Origin: a virus
Virus record (IMG/VR): IMGVR_UViG_3300001533_000667
Location: 1-23,363 of that record
Length of the DNA stretch: 23,363 bases
Reading direction: 5' to 3' (one strand)
In this document: piece by piece, positions 7,459-16,690 of the stretch
Layout: each line of letters begins with the position of its first letter
How positions within the stretch are numbered: the first letter of the stretch is position 1
The notes under the pieces: generated by a model
The model's input: the letters and a program-made list of their open reading frames with translations, nothing else
Database searches by the model: none
Told to the model about the DNA's origin: nothing
Position numbers and translations under genes: made by a program

Positions 7459-9468
7459 TTAAAAAATATTAGTTATTAATCTTTGTTCAGTCCACAATTC
7501 CTTGTCAGCGGTATTGAGAACTTGGTATACTTCCTTTAATTCCTTAGAAACAGCCTTTTGTACTGCCTCCTTAAGCCCAATTATTCTTACCCCATTTTCT
7601 TCCGTAGCTATAGACTTTACTAAAAAATTTGTATTCCTAGGAAATATAACTTCAGACTCTCCCCCAAATACTATATCTTTACCCCCTTTAGGAGATTCTA
7701 TTTTAAACAAAATACTCATATTATCCCTGTCTACTCCCCTTGTATCAATAAAAGACTGTGCCCAATTTTTACTGTATGAAGTTGAAAAGTAAGCAGTGTC
7801 CTTAAAACTTCCCAGAGACTCCAAATTTTTTATAAATTTTTCCCCCTCTTGTGCGCTTAATCTTATACCCCTAAAGACAGGTAGTGGCTGTGATTCTAAT
7901 TTTAATAAAGTATTATCTATGTATTTAGTTAATAACTTTTGGTCGCTAGATAAAACTCCTGCCCTTAGTGCCTTATTAATTTCCCAACTATTTATATTTC
8001 CTACATATTGTTTGAGAGCTTTTATCTCATCTAAATTTACACCCAATTTACCATAACCCTGCAACTGGGATATTCTTAACTCTGTCTCATATGCCTGAGT
8101 AGACACCGACCCCCAAGTAGTAGTGCCTGAAACTGGCACATTGGGCTGAACATAAGTATTATAGAATTTTTTTCTTTCTTCTAAAGAGTATGGCAAAGGC
8201 GTAACCCTTCCTTTTAGTCCTAATTTTAATCTTAGTTGCACATACCCCTCATCCGAAAGTCTTAATTGAGCATATTCTAAGGCTATTTTTCTATCTGTCC
8301 CCTCTAGCCTTCTAATTTCATCATAATAATTTCCTATCACTTTATCCTGACCTACTAAACTCTCTCCTCCAGCCCAAACGGCTTCTGGGTTCTGACACTT
8401 TTCACTTTTACCCTCAATTTCATAATCAGGACCATTATTTTTTGCTTTATTAAATAACTCAGTAACCCTATCAAAAATACTTGTATGATGTTTAACAAAA
8501 TCACCACACTCTTTAAATTCATATCTAACAGTACACCTACATAAGGCATGGGCGGGCGGAGCCATTCCAGTAAAATCCGAACCTCTTACAGTATCCGTAG
8601 CCTCTATCTCAGCGTGAAAACTACTCTCAATCCCAATTGTTCCTCCATTCAAAGGTTCACATATTGGACACACCCTTTCGTCTTCGGCAGTTTCCCAAAT
8701 TTTATGAGTAGCTCCGTTCATCATAGCTGTTTGCTGGCGCATCCATTCTGACACAGCTACTGTTTCTGTCATTACAATCTTTCTAGCACGCTCTTCAGAA
8801 AATCTTAAACCCGCTCCCTGCATACGTTTTATCATTGCACTCTTTCTCTCCCCTTTTTTTATCCCGATAGCTAACTGGTTCACAAAGCGTTTCTTTGTAG
8901 TTTTATCTAGCCCTTTAATCAGTGTATTGGTTCGGGACGATATTTGGGACACTAAATCCTTTTTGGACAGTCTAAACTTAATAGGTTGAGGAATCTTAAT
9001 TGAATCAATAATACTCTGACCTCCTTTGTTTGCCATATTCTTAAGATACCCATTCATCTCAGGGCGAAATTTATTGTAGCTGGAAATTGACTTAGACCTT
9101 TGACCTACCTGAGTAGCCATAAAACCTAATAATGCCCCCATCTTTAAAGCGCTGGAAGTAACTGATATTTTATCTTCCTGTAAATTCTCCGTGGCCAACG
9201 CCCTTAACTCTTCTTCCGACCTAATATCATCTTCGTCCTGTTTCTTAAAACTCTTTTTCAGTTTTATCTTAACCCCCCGTCTATTAACAAAGTATTTTGG
9301 ATACTCAGCATACAAGGTCTTAATAACACCCGATATAATTAAATCATTCCATTGCTCTTCCAAAGATTTCTGTATCAGTTGCTCTATTCGTTTATACTGC
9401 GGAGTTTTTGCCAGACTTCGGAAGAAATCACTACCGCCTGTGATGGGCTTCTTCTCAAACTTATCCAT
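7459..9468 (-). CDS. MuF-type head protein fused to an ADP-ribosyltransferase domain
   Basis: I start at the ATG of MDKFEKKPITGG (669 residues), which overlaps the portal stop by 8 nt; a longer reading from 9552 would lie deep inside portal. The N-terminal helical part leads to a MuF (Mu gp30/SPP1 gp7-like) domain at residues ~228-315, with ARKIVMTETVAVSEW, DERVCPICEPLNGG and the conserved end PPAHALCRC. MuF proteins enter the capsid with the portal and may be injected. The C-terminal ~200 residues resemble ARTs of the R-S-E class: VFRGIR (Arg ~533), AYFSTSYS (STS ~562-564) and GGESEVIF (ExE at ~604/606). That suggests a NAD-dependent toxin or effector that modifies a host protein on infection. 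Fusions of MuF with toxin domains are known in phages. The motifs are visible directly; the activity and target are inferred. Confidence 0.85.
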   Translation of the reverse strand: MDKFEKKPITGGSDFFRSLAKTPQYKRIEQLIQKSLEEQWNDLIISGVIKTLYAEYPKYFVNRRGVKIKLKKSFKKQDEDDIRSEEELRALATENLQEDKISVTSSALKMGALLGFMATQVGQRSKSISSYNKFRPEMNGYLKNMANKGGQSIIDSIKIPQPIKFRLSKKDLVSQISSRTNTLIKGLDKTTKKRFVNQLAIGIKKGERKSAMIKRMQGAGLRFSEERARKIVMTETVAVSEWMRQQTAMMNGATHKIWETAEDERVCPICEPLNGGTIGIESSFHAEIEATDTVRGSDFTGMAPPAHALCRCTVRYEFKECGDFVKHHTSIFDRVTELFNKAKNNGPDYEIEGKSEKCQNPEAVWAGGESLVGQDKVIGNYYDEIRRLEGTDRKIALEYAQLRLSDEGYVQLRLKLGLKGRVTPLPYSLEERKKFYNTYVQPNVPVSGTTTWGSVSTQAYETELRISQLQGYGKLGVNLDEIKALKQYVGNINSWEINKALRAGVLSSDQKLLTKYIDNTLLKLESQPLPVFRGIRLSAQEGEKFIKNLESLGSFKDTAYFSTSYSKNWAQSFIDTRGVDRDNMSILFKIESPKGGKDIVFGGESEVIFPRNTNFLVKSIATEENGVRIIGLKEAVQKAVSKELKEVYQVLNTADKELWTEQRLITNIF

Positions 9469-11899
9469 ATATAGGAGGATAATATTTTTTAGCTTTCTTT
9501 TTAAATGACTTCTTAGCACTCTTATCCAAATTGTCAATTTGTTGAACATCACTCATGTCATCTCTATTGTCCTCTGGGTTAGGACTTGGCGCACTACTTC
9601 CTGCATCGTCTTCAAATTCATCTTCTTCCACAGGCTCAATTCCCTCTCTTTCTGATACATCCTCTGGTGAAATAACACCTTGCTCAATATAAATTTTATC
9701 TATCTCAGCCTGTTTTCTTCTATCCTCTAAATTAGTAGCCTCTTCAAACTTAAATTCATAATCACCATATCCCTGTGGAATCATTATCTCCCTATTGAAA
9801 TACTCTTCTACCAAATTCTTAGTAGACTGGACGCCTCTCGAGGTAGTAAGACTCTCCTGTACCTGAGCCGTATTACCTTGAATCGTAATATCCCCATCTC
9901 TTCTCGTTACGAATAGGTGATTGGGCACTTCAAAACAATAAACCTTTCCTTTATAGAGCTTTCTAGTAATATGGTCTTTCTGCACTCCATACCCATCTCC
10001 TTGTGCCTTGCATATAAGAACTCTGTATGCCCTAGATTTATTTTCATGTGCTCCATAGTGCACTCTTAGTTTCGCCCTATAACCTAACTTATAAGAAAGC
10101 TCCTGAACATTTGAGCATAATTCTTCACTAGTAGAATAATAGGTACAAGAAGTCCTATTCTCTCTTGAATCAAAAGTACCATCCCCATCCATAAGTGCTT
10201 TCCATAATATGCTTAATTGTCTGACAGATAGCCCCATGAACTGCCTTGGTATTTTTTTCTCCTTACAATACCCACCACAATTCTCTAAAAGCCACATACA
10301 AAGCTGCTTTCCATATACATTAAATCTTATGCAACCATTCTTATCTATGCAAGAATCATAACTAAAACCCAGTCTATTTAGAACCCCTTCCATTCTTCTT
10401 GCCACTTCCCCATCATTCTGACTTAGGGTTAAGTGATACCTCTTATGTTCTAAAATATCCTTTACGGCTAACCCTCCCTCGGATATAAAGTATCCCAAAA
10501 ATTCCAACCAATCATCCATCAATAGTACAGTTTCACTATTGCCAGAGCCTTTCCATGACTCCTTGGATACAGGTGGGAGTACAAAGTGACCCATCTCCAC
10601 TCCATCAAACCCCTTTATAGAATCTACGAAAGAAAATCTAGCCCAAGGGATTTTTTCAGCGTCTACTTTACAATACTCTGAACCCCTAAACTCCTTTGAC
10701 CACATCTTATGCTCATCTGTTACTGCTATGTTTACATTTGTATTATGAAAGTAATTTAACTCCTCATTCACATCATAAACATACTTATTCATTGGTAAAT
10801 GGTACTCTAGTTTCTGATTTTGTGGGTTATATGTTGCAATTTTTTCTCCCTCTGAAACTTCATACCACTTCTTCCAACCATTTTCTGTTAAGGTTTCTGT
10901 CTCTTCATCATAACAAGCCCTATTTACATCTTGAGTGATATTAGCGTCCATACCAGACAATCCATATGCCGCTAATTTCAGTCTAGACAGCCAATCCAAA
11001 TATTCAACATACTGCATATCCTTGTGACTTCCATTTTGAAATGGGATATATTTCTTAGGGTTATCTGAACCCCATACAAATTTCATTCTTTGATTTCCAC
11101 CAATAACCGTAGCATTCCATAGTGCCACAAATTGCTGAGCCTCTTCATTGGACATACCCCCCAAGTCTAACATTCCAGGGGGAACATTATCCGCTGAAAA
11201 GGTTTTTGCATTATAAACCTGTGCATTCAAACTCGCTTGCACAGTCATTAATATACTTTCAATAGGTGACATACCATATCCATAGGCATCTAATTCATTC
11301 TGAGGATTCGACATCATGTAAATAATTTCGTCCTGCTTGAATTCGGCAACTACCTCATTATTTACTACTTGTACATATGCCTTGTCGGGGTCATACTCTC
11401 CCAATTTATTAAATCGAGGTCGAATAGTAGCTCCATCAACTGAATTTAATTCCATCAATTCACCTTTAGCATTATGCACCTTTTCAATTACACCAGCGTC
11501 CAGCACTAGCAAATCTTCCAATATCCTATCTAACAATACCCTCAAACTCTCAGAATTTGGGTTTAGCATTATAAATAGCGCATTTATGGATTGCAACTTT
11601 GCCTCATCAGGTTCAACCCCTGGCTTAGGTACTATCCGCCACTTGGCTTGTGATACCTCTTTCTTTATCACATTTACACATATACGAATTAGAGAATCAA
11701 CTTTGGCAATCTGCCTTAGCTGTGCAAAAGAAACTTTAGTAGGTTTCGGTGTTCCCTTTATGGGGTCATACCGCATTGCATTCATATTCGCCTGAATAGG
11801 TGCAATAGCCAAAGCCTTTTTACCCTCCTTGGAAAATGCATCTCTAGCAAATCCCATAAATGAATCTCCTAACTTCGAGAAGAATGAAGGTTTGTTCAT
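9461..11899 (-). CDS. Portal protein precursor interrupted by an intein
   Basis: The 812-residue precursor is portal extein (1-328), intein (329-676), portal extein (677-812); splicing would give a 464-residue portal. Portal features include FAQLRQIAKVDSLIRICVNV near the N-terminus, DLLVLDAGVIEK, the EIIYMMSNPQ and YGYGMSPIESIL segments, and LKLAAYGLSGMDANITQDVN just before the intein. The extein junction restores NRA|TAQVQESLTT, the conserved helix of HK97/SPP1-type portals. The C-terminal tail is acidic, then Lys-rich, and overlaps the MuF start. Portal forms the dodecameric ring at one capsid vertex through which DNA is packaged and ejected. Gene order terminase, portal, MuF is standard. 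The intein must splice to give a working portal. Confidence 0.9.
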   Translation of the reverse strand: MNKPSFFSKLGDSFMGFARDAFSKEGKKALAIAPIQANMNAMRYDPIKGTPKPTKVSFAQLRQIAKVDSLIRICVNVIKKEVSQAKWRIVPKPGVEPDEAKLQSINALFIMLNPNSESLRVLLDRILEDLLVLDAGVIEKVHNAKGELMELNSVDGATIRPRFNKLGEYDPDKAYVQVVNNEVVAEFKQDEIIYMMSNPQNELDAYGYGMSPIESILMTVQASLNAQVYNAKTFSADNVPPGMLDLGGMSNEEAQQFVALWNATVIGGNQRMKFVWGSDNPKKYIPFQNGSHKDMQYVEYLDWLSRLKLAAYGLSGMDANITQDVNRACYDEETETLTENGWKKWYEVSEGEKIATYNPQNQKLEYHLPMNKYVYDVNEELNYFHNTNVNIAVTDEHKMWSKEFRGSEYCKVDAEKIPWARFSFVDSIKGFDGVEMGHFVLPPVSKESWKGSGNSETVLLMDDWLEFLGYFISEGGLAVKDILEHKRYHLTLSQNDGEVARRMEGVLNRLGFSYDSCIDKNGCIRFNVYGKQLCMWLLENCGGYCKEKKIPRQFMGLSVRQLSILWKALMDGDGTFDSRENRTSCTYYSTSEELCSNVQELSYKLGYRAKLRVHYGAHENKSRAYRVLICKAQGDGYGVQKDHITRKLYKGKVYCFEVPNHLFVTRRDGDITIQGNTAQVQESLTTSRGVQSTKNLVEEYFNREIMIPQGYGDYEFKFEEATNLEDRRKQAEIDKIYIEQGVISPEDVSEREGIEPVEEDEFEDDAGSSAPSPNPEDNRDDMSDVQQIDNLDKSAKKSFKKKAKKYYPPIYG
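9872..10915 (-). mobile_element. Intein in portal with LAGLIDADG endonuclease
   Basis: The intein spans C329 to N676 of the precursor (348 residues). Its first residue is Cys (CYDEETETLTENGWKKWYEV, block A with the usual EVSEGEKIATYN that follows). A splicing His is visible in NIAVTDEHKMW. Two LAGLIDADG-type helices are present: WLEFLGYFISEGG and LWKALMDGDGTF. The end KVYCFEVPNHLFVTRRDG...QGN, with downstream Thr as the +1 nucleophile, matches blocks F and G. The penultimate residue is Gly rather than His, a known variation that may slow splicing. The endonuclease probably drives homing into intein-free portal genes. Confidence 0.9.
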
Positions 11900-11905
11900 A
11901 GCTTA

Positions 11906-12154
11906 TTAATTATTTAATAAATCATCGGGCTCACTACTTGCCAGTAAATTTAAACTCTTTTCAAGAGTACTTACTAAACCTGCTTTTTCTACAAACACAT
12001 AGAACACATGCACAAATTCATAACCTTTTGGCAACATTGTATTTTTAACTGTAACTGTATTTATCTGAATATCAAATATTTCGTAACCAATGGCCTCAAG
12101 TTTATCGAGTCCATGGTTAACTTCTTCTACGCTTTCATATTTATATATCTCCAT
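11906..12154 (-). CDS. Small hypothetical protein between terminase and portal
   Basis: An 82-residue protein that I do not recognise. It starts MEIYKYESVEEVNHGLDKLE and has an alpha/beta look, with strands such as YEIFDIQINTVTVKN and YEFVHVFYVFVEKAG and an acidic end. There are no Cys, signal peptide or membrane segments. It is packed between terminase and portal (44 nt after the terminase stop, 7 nt before the portal start), so it is probably expressed with them. Short unrelated genes are common at this position in phages. Real coding is supported by spacing and by the lack of a better frame on either strand. Confidence 0.6.
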   Translation of the reverse strand: MEIYKYESVEEVNHGLDKLEAIGYEIFDIQINTVTVKNTMLPKGYEFVHVFYVFVEKAGLVSTLEKSLNLLASSEPDDLLNN

Positions 12155-12197
12155 ATTAATTGTACTGTAGTATGAAAATAATATTTTTTCAAGTTTT

Positions 12198-15100
12198 TTA
12201 TTGAATTACCCCTGCGTCAAGCATTCCTTGTAGCTGTTTATAATATTTCTCTTTGGCACTCAACTCCCTCTGTTGTGCAACAGTCCTCTTATCAGCAGTA
12301 TTAACTTCGGAAGAATTTGTCTGCATCATTCCCATTTCTCCCCCACTATTCTGTATTGCATTATACACCGCACCACATACAGCATCCGCCACATCTTTTG
12401 AATTATGAACAAACACTCCTGAAGCCAAGGCAAAATTTTCCGTTTCTGGAACAGTTAAATCATATACATCCTCATTAGTAGTAATTTTTTTAACAGCTAA
12501 AATTCTGTGGTTTCTTTTTGATGACGTTCGCTCAGGAAGCATTTTTGCTCTTTTAGCTCTTTGATAATGCATATCACATAATCCTCTCGCATTAGAAATT
12601 CTAACACAACCCTCCATAGAACAATTTTCCACCCTTTTACCATAGTTGCCTGCCGACCATTTAGCCCTCATTCTATCGGAATGCACTTTTTGAGCCACCT
12701 TATCCTTCCTATATACTTCATGGCCCTTTCTTAATAAGCCCTCCTTAGCACTCCATAATTTATTTCCATGATGCTTATAGTGTGCGGTTCTACTCATAAC
12801 CTCCAAATTTCTTGGGTCATTGTTCCACTTAACTTCATCTTTATGGTGGACGACTTTGCCTTTTGAACATCCACCAACTGCCAACTGATGTGTCAATAAT
12901 CTCTTCTTTCTAATAGGACACCACACTCTTTCATAATCCGCATAACCTCCTTTATAAGACCTTGTTCTGTATAAAGGCATTATAGAAATATCGGGAGTTA
13001 AATTTTGAGCTTTAACCCATTCTCCATCCAAAGTCATAAACAAGTGTTCTGGTGTACACCTTACAACCTGAAAATTATCTAAAGTAACCTCCACTAATTC
13101 TTTGGCAGTTTTGGTTACTCTAGCATTCCTAGCCTTTTTTATGGATACCCCGTTTTTATCCATAGAGTAAACATAAAACGCATCATTACGTTCCGAAAGT
13201 TCTTTAAAAGTAGGATTAGTTCCATCAGCCAAAGCCACTCGTGTTTCTCCTGTAAAACATCCACCTGGCGGGTGGTCAACTTTATTTGACTTAGTAATTT
13301 CTAATCTCTGCAATTCATCAAACAAAAAATCCATTTTATGGCACTTAACCCTCTTAGAATAAATTAATTCTTTCAAAGTATTATACGGCTCAATAGTTCT
13401 GTCTACTGATAAATACTCGGCTCTTATTCCTTTGCTTCTAAGTATCTGAAGGGTATCCGCTGAATTATGAACAAACACCCCAGCAGAAGTAGCAAAATTA
13501 TGATTTTCCTCCACTTCAATATCCCAAACTGCATCTTCTATTCCTAAGTCTTCTATTTTAATTATCTTGTGGTTTACTGTTTCACAAAATTCTTTCCAAT
13601 ATCTGAAACCTTGCTTATTTATTCTATTCCTAACTTTTCTAGCGGTAGTATTTAATTTTTTACATACTTCTGAAAAAGATAAACCTGTATTTTGTTTGAG
13701 TAAATCAATAGTCAAACTAGAATCGTACATAGGGTGTTTCTCTCCATAATGAGCTGTCTTTCTTTTAGCCATTTTCTTTCTATGCTGTTCATTTGACCAT
13801 AATTTCTTTTGCATTTCTGACATATTTTTTCTGGCATCTTTGCTAGTTTCAGTCCCCTTTCTTACAGGGTTATTTCTGTTTCTCTCAGAAATAATTTTAC
13901 TGATTTTTTCATGTTCTTCTTGTCTTCTCCATCTTTTTTTATTACCTTTAGCTAAAGCTTTCTTCATTCTATCGGGATTTTCTTTCCAAATTCTTCTAGA
14001 GGTTTCAGCCAATGCTTTGTTGCGTCTTTCTTGTGCTTCAGTATTTCTAGATAATTTTTCTCTGGCTATCTCTAAACCTTTTATTGCTAAATCTCGATGT
14101 AATTTTCCGTGTTCTTTATAACTTAAACTTTCTAAATTAATAGGTTCATTATTACGCTTGTCTCTATTCTTGTGGTGAATTACTTTACCTCGTTCTATTT
14201 CTTTTTTCTGGCGCATAATAGCCCTATGAGTATACTCCCAACTTCCTCTAGAATGGAGCACCATTTCATAATCTTTTAAATCTTTCATACCCTTTTTTCT
14301 ATACAAAGGCATTAAACTTTCTCCTACTTTCAGATCTTTAACTTGTTTAAAAGAGCCATCTCTTAACATAAATGGGTGATTATCAGAACAATCAATATGC
14401 TTACCATTATCTAAATGTACTCTAAATATTTTCTTTTTTCCCGATGACCAAACATTTCTAACCTTGCCAAAACCAACATCACCCTTTTTATTTATAGAAT
14501 ACACATACTCTCCTGGTTTAATATCTTCTATTTTTTTGTCTTCACCTTTTAACAAAGATAACTCTGTTTCTTTTAATAATGACATATTTTTATCTTTAGT
14601 ATTATTACCATTATTATATATTAAACTTTGAAATTGACCGAAGGTTGTTACAGGAATCTTTGTTCCAGAACGTAGACATTGAAATTGGTCGAGTGTTACT
14701 AATTTAATTGAATACCCCATAGCCTTCAGGGCGTATATCTTATTTCTTACCTCTTCAAAATTTATTTCTCCCGTTACACCCGCTGATATTCTTTCTGCCA
14801 AATCAACCACAATTTTCTTTTGTCGTTCTCCTGTTATCTCGTTCTCTTCCCAGCCATCGAAATGAGTCATAGCAAATCCAGCGTGGTCTCCCTTTCCTTT
14901 TTTATTCAGCGCCAAATCTATATGTATATAGTAACTAGTCCTCAGAGCGGGTTCTGCGAATTTATACTTACCATCTGACTGCAAGGGAGTATCAATACTC
15001 TCATCAAACATCGTCTTAATTACATGAGGGTGTGCCATGAACGCCTCAATAGTCATACTTGGTAATGCCGCAAAGTCCCTCTTGGCTTTATCTGGGTCTT

Positions 15101-16109
15101 GCAAGAAACTCTTTTTATACTCGCCAGGAACTTCCCAATATGTTTTCGTAGATATAAACTCATCTGTTACAAAACAAATATCTGCTTTGTTACTTAAATC
15201 TGGCTTATCATCTACTAAACCATCTCTGCTATGAAAATAAAACTTGTTAGCCATATCCGCTTGTTTCAGAGGTCTTGTTTTCCATGTCGGTATCTGAGAA
15301 TGATAAATCAAATCAGGGAACTTCTTAGCGTCCTCAAGTTTATTCATTATAAAATCGCCCTCATATCTAGGAGATGAAATCATAACCACCAATCCATCAT
15401 TACCAAATCTGGATACAATACGTCTTTGCAGGGCATTATAAATTTCTTCTGCTATCTGCTTATTCTCATTGTCCATATAAAAAGCCGCCTCATCTAATAC
15501 AGCGTAAAAAATATTATACCCTAATGGTGTAGTTGACTTACTGTTACCCGACACTAGTAATATATTTTCTCTGGAAAATCTTATATTAGTAGTAAGCACC
15601 TTGGGGTTGAACCTTTTGAACCAAGGGCTTTTCTCCATTAAGTTCCTAATACCCGTAAAACAGTTCTCCAACGCTTGTGTAGCAGTAGTACCCATATTCA
15701 TTATGGTAATGGGCTTATCTTTAGCTAAATAATAAGTAGCGTGAGGATTTCTAAGACACAAAAGATAATGAGTAGCGTAGCAAGCTAGTATTTCTGACAC
15801 AGTTGTTTTTCCTGCACCTATCCCCGCTACAATAACCGCCTCTGAATATCCCTTCTCTATAATATCCCTACACATCTCCCTTACTTTCGGATAAACATAA
15901 TCACCTATTCCCAAATATCTATTATCATCTAAAAAGGTATCAATGCTAACTCTGGGATACCTCCATTTTTTCCTGTCTGTTAAGTATTCTTTGAAGTACT
16001 GTATGTCAGTCTTGTTTCGCATAATACCTGAATGCTCCTTTAACATTTGGAGAACATTCTCCGAAAAGTTTTGCATGAAATTTGGTATTTTAGTAACAAC
16101 TTTGGACAT
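12198..16109 (-). CDS. Large terminase subunit precursor with two inteins
   Basis: The 1303-residue precursor holds extein 1 (1-477), intein 1 (478-882), extein 2 (883-950), intein 2 (951-1236) and extein 3 (1237-1303); the spliced product would be 612 residues, normal for TerL. The ATPase shows Walker A GIGAGKTT (96-103) and Walker B VLDEA (D206, E207), with the coupling-like segment VVMISSPRYEGDF. The nuclease shows IHIDLALNKKGKGDH (D398), VTLDQFQ (D474) and SKDVADAV (D1239/D1242). Intein 1 lies right after the DQFQ motif and intein 2 right before SKDVADA, so both disrupt the nuclease until removed. TerL packages DNA through portal and cuts the concatemer. It starts 2 nt after the TerS stop. 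Confidence 0.93.
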   Translation of the reverse strand: MSKVVTKIPNFMQNFSENVLQMLKEHSGIMRNKTDIQYFKEYLTDRKKWRYPRVSIDTFLDDNRYLGIGDYVYPKVREMCRDIIEKGYSEAVIVAGIGAGKTTVSEILACYATHYLLCLRNPHATYYLAKDKPITIMNMGTTATQALENCFTGIRNLMEKSPWFKRFNPKVLTTNIRFSRENILLVSGNSKSTTPLGYNIFYAVLDEAAFYMDNENKQIAEEIYNALQRRIVSRFGNDGLVVMISSPRYEGDFIMNKLEDAKKFPDLIYHSQIPTWKTRPLKQADMANKFYFHSRDGLVDDKPDLSNKADICFVTDEFISTKTYWEVPGEYKKSFLQDPDKAKRDFAALPSMTIEAFMAHPHVIKTMFDESIDTPLQSDGKYKFAEPALRTSYYIHIDLALNKKGKGDHAGFAMTHFDGWEENEITGERQKKIVVDLAERISAGVTGEINFEEVRNKIYALKAMGYSIKLVTLDQFQCLRSGTKIPVTTFGQFQSLIYNNGNNTKDKNMSLLKETELSLLKGEDKKIEDIKPGEYVYSINKKGDVGFGKVRNVWSSGKKKIFRVHLDNGKHIDCSDNHPFMLRDGSFKQVKDLKVGESLMPLYRKKGMKDLKDYEMVLHSRGSWEYTHRAIMRQKKEIERGKVIHHKNRDKRNNEPINLESLSYKEHGKLHRDLAIKGLEIAREKLSRNTEAQERRNKALAETSRRIWKENPDRMKKALAKGNKKRWRRQEEHEKISKIISERNRNNPVRKGTETSKDARKNMSEMQKKLWSNEQHRKKMAKRKTAHYGEKHPMYDSSLTIDLLKQNTGLSFSEVCKKLNTTARKVRNRINKQGFRYWKEFCETVNHKIIKIEDLGIEDAVWDIEVEENHNFATSAGVFVHNSADTLQILRSKGIRAEYLSVDRTIEPYNTLKELIYSKRVKCHKMDFLFDELQRLEITKSNKVDHPPGGCFTGETRVALADGTNPTFKELSERNDAFYVYSMDKNGVSIKKARNARVTKTAKELVEVTLDNFQVVRCTPEHLFMTLDGEWVKAQNLTPDISIMPLYRTRSYKGGYADYERVWCPIRKKRLLTHQLAVGGCSKGKVVHHKDEVKWNNDPRNLEVMSRTAHYKHHGNKLWSAKEGLLRKGHEVYRKDKVAQKVHSDRMRAKWSAGNYGKRVENCSMEGCVRISNARGLCDMHYQRAKRAKMLPERTSSKRNHRILAVKKITTNEDVYDLTVPETENFALASGVFVHNSKDVADAVCGAVYNAIQNSGGEMGMMQTNSSEVNTADKRTVAQQRELSAKEKYYKQLQGMLDAGVIQ
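12402..13259 (-). mobile_element. Second TerL intein, HNH-containing
   Basis: Residues 951-1236 of the precursor (286 residues). It begins CFTGETRVALADGTNPTFKE (block A); block B is VRCTPEHLFMT with its His. It ends EDVYDLTVPETENFALASGV then FVHN|S (blocks F and G, penultimate His, Asn and +1 Ser all present). The central region has an HNH signature KVVHHKDEVKWNNDPRNLEV. A Cys-rich stretch follows (CSMEGCVRISNARGLCDMHY), which looks like a small zinc finger for DNA recognition. All residues needed for splicing are present. The insertion site HPPGG|SKDVADA is a highly conserved terminase motif, the usual choice for a homing element. Confidence 0.93.
13464..14678 (-). mobile_element. First TerL intein, HNH with NUMOD-like DNA-binding region
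   Basis: Residues 478-882 of the precursor (405 residues). It begins CLRSGTKIPVTTFGQ, unusual because a second block-A-like stretch (KETELSLLKGEDKKIEDI) comes about 35 residues later; the intervening stretch appears to be an insertion. Block B is IDCSDNHPFMLRDG. It ends DAVWDIEVEENHNFATSAGV then FVHN|S. An HNH motif (KVIHHKNRDKRNNEPINLES) follows the first splicing half. After it comes a long basic helical stretch (~670-790) with repeated RR(W/I)-type segments, then a NUMOD3-like HYGEKHPMYDSS and a helix-turn-helix-like FSEVCKKLNTTARKVRNRIN. Such modules bind the homing site. Splicing residues are intact, although the N-terminal layout is odd. Confidence 0.9.
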
Positions 16110-16111
16110 AA

Positions 16112-16678
16112 TTAATCATTATCTTCTACAATCTCTCCCTCTTCCATTTTATCTATGGTCGTATCAAGAAATGCAACCAAAGCCTCTAAGGCTTCGGGCT
16201 TGGCGTTCTCTAGGTCAGCAGTACCTGAATCATAAATATTATTTATATTATTTTGCTGAATATTTACATTTATATTTTGCCTTCCCAAATTCCAATTCTG
16301 CAATTCAGCATAGTTCATTTGCATTTTATGTAAACTCTCTAAACCTGCCATATACTCAAAGGGTTTCCATGTCTTACTCTGCTTAGCCATATGCAATGAA
16401 GCTTTTTCAAGAGTCAATTCCATTTGAGCCAAAAAAGCCACACGCAACTGTTCTAAATGGTCATAGTCTTCGTTGCTTAATGGCTTGTTCTTCCTGAAGT
16501 AGTTTGCAATATCCCTATCAATAGTTCTTCTCGAAACCCGCCCCCAACCTTTTATTGAAGCCAAATTATTTATTTGTTTTACAATAGTGGCATTACTTAC
16601 TCCTGCTAATTTTAACCCCACAGAATATTCCCTCCTTGCCTCTACTAGCTCTATGGGTACAGCATTTCTACCCGCCAT
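16112..16678 (-). CDS. Probable small terminase subunit
   Basis: A 188-residue protein directly upstream of TerL, with a 2-nt gap between its stop and the TerL ATG. The N-terminal ~65 residues form a likely helix-turn-helix (VEARREYSVGLKLAGVSNAT, RVSRRTIDRDIANYFRKN), as in small terminases that bind the packaging site. The middle is helical and suits oligomerisation (LEQLRVAFLAQMELTLEKAS). An Asn/Gln-rich patch (NINVNIQQNNINNIYDSG) comes before an acidic C-terminus, typical of TerS tails that contact TerL. Start ATG at 16678 has no Shine-Dalgarno sequence. The family call rests on position and architecture rather than on a recognised signature. Confidence 0.75.
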   Translation of the reverse strand: MAGRNAVPIELVEARREYSVGLKLAGVSNATIVKQINNLASIKGWGRVSRRTIDRDIANYFRKNKPLSNEDYDHLEQLRVAFLAQMELTLEKASLHMAKQSKTWKPFEYMAGLESLHKMQMNYAELQNWNLGRQNINVNIQQNNINNIYDSGTADLENAKPEALEALVAFLDTTIDKMEEGEIVEDND

Positions 16679-16690
16679 TTAAAATATTGT

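Noticed and set aside
9469-9552. Longer N-terminus for the MuF protein
   Set aside because: It would extend 84 nt further into the portal coding sequence; the ATG at 9468 overlapping the portal stop by 8 nt is the usual coupling.
13464-14678. Reading this segment as a separate homing endonuclease gene or intron
   Set aside because: The frame is continuous with TerL on both sides, and splicing blocks with terminal Cys, His-Asn and +1 Ser are present, so it is an intein.
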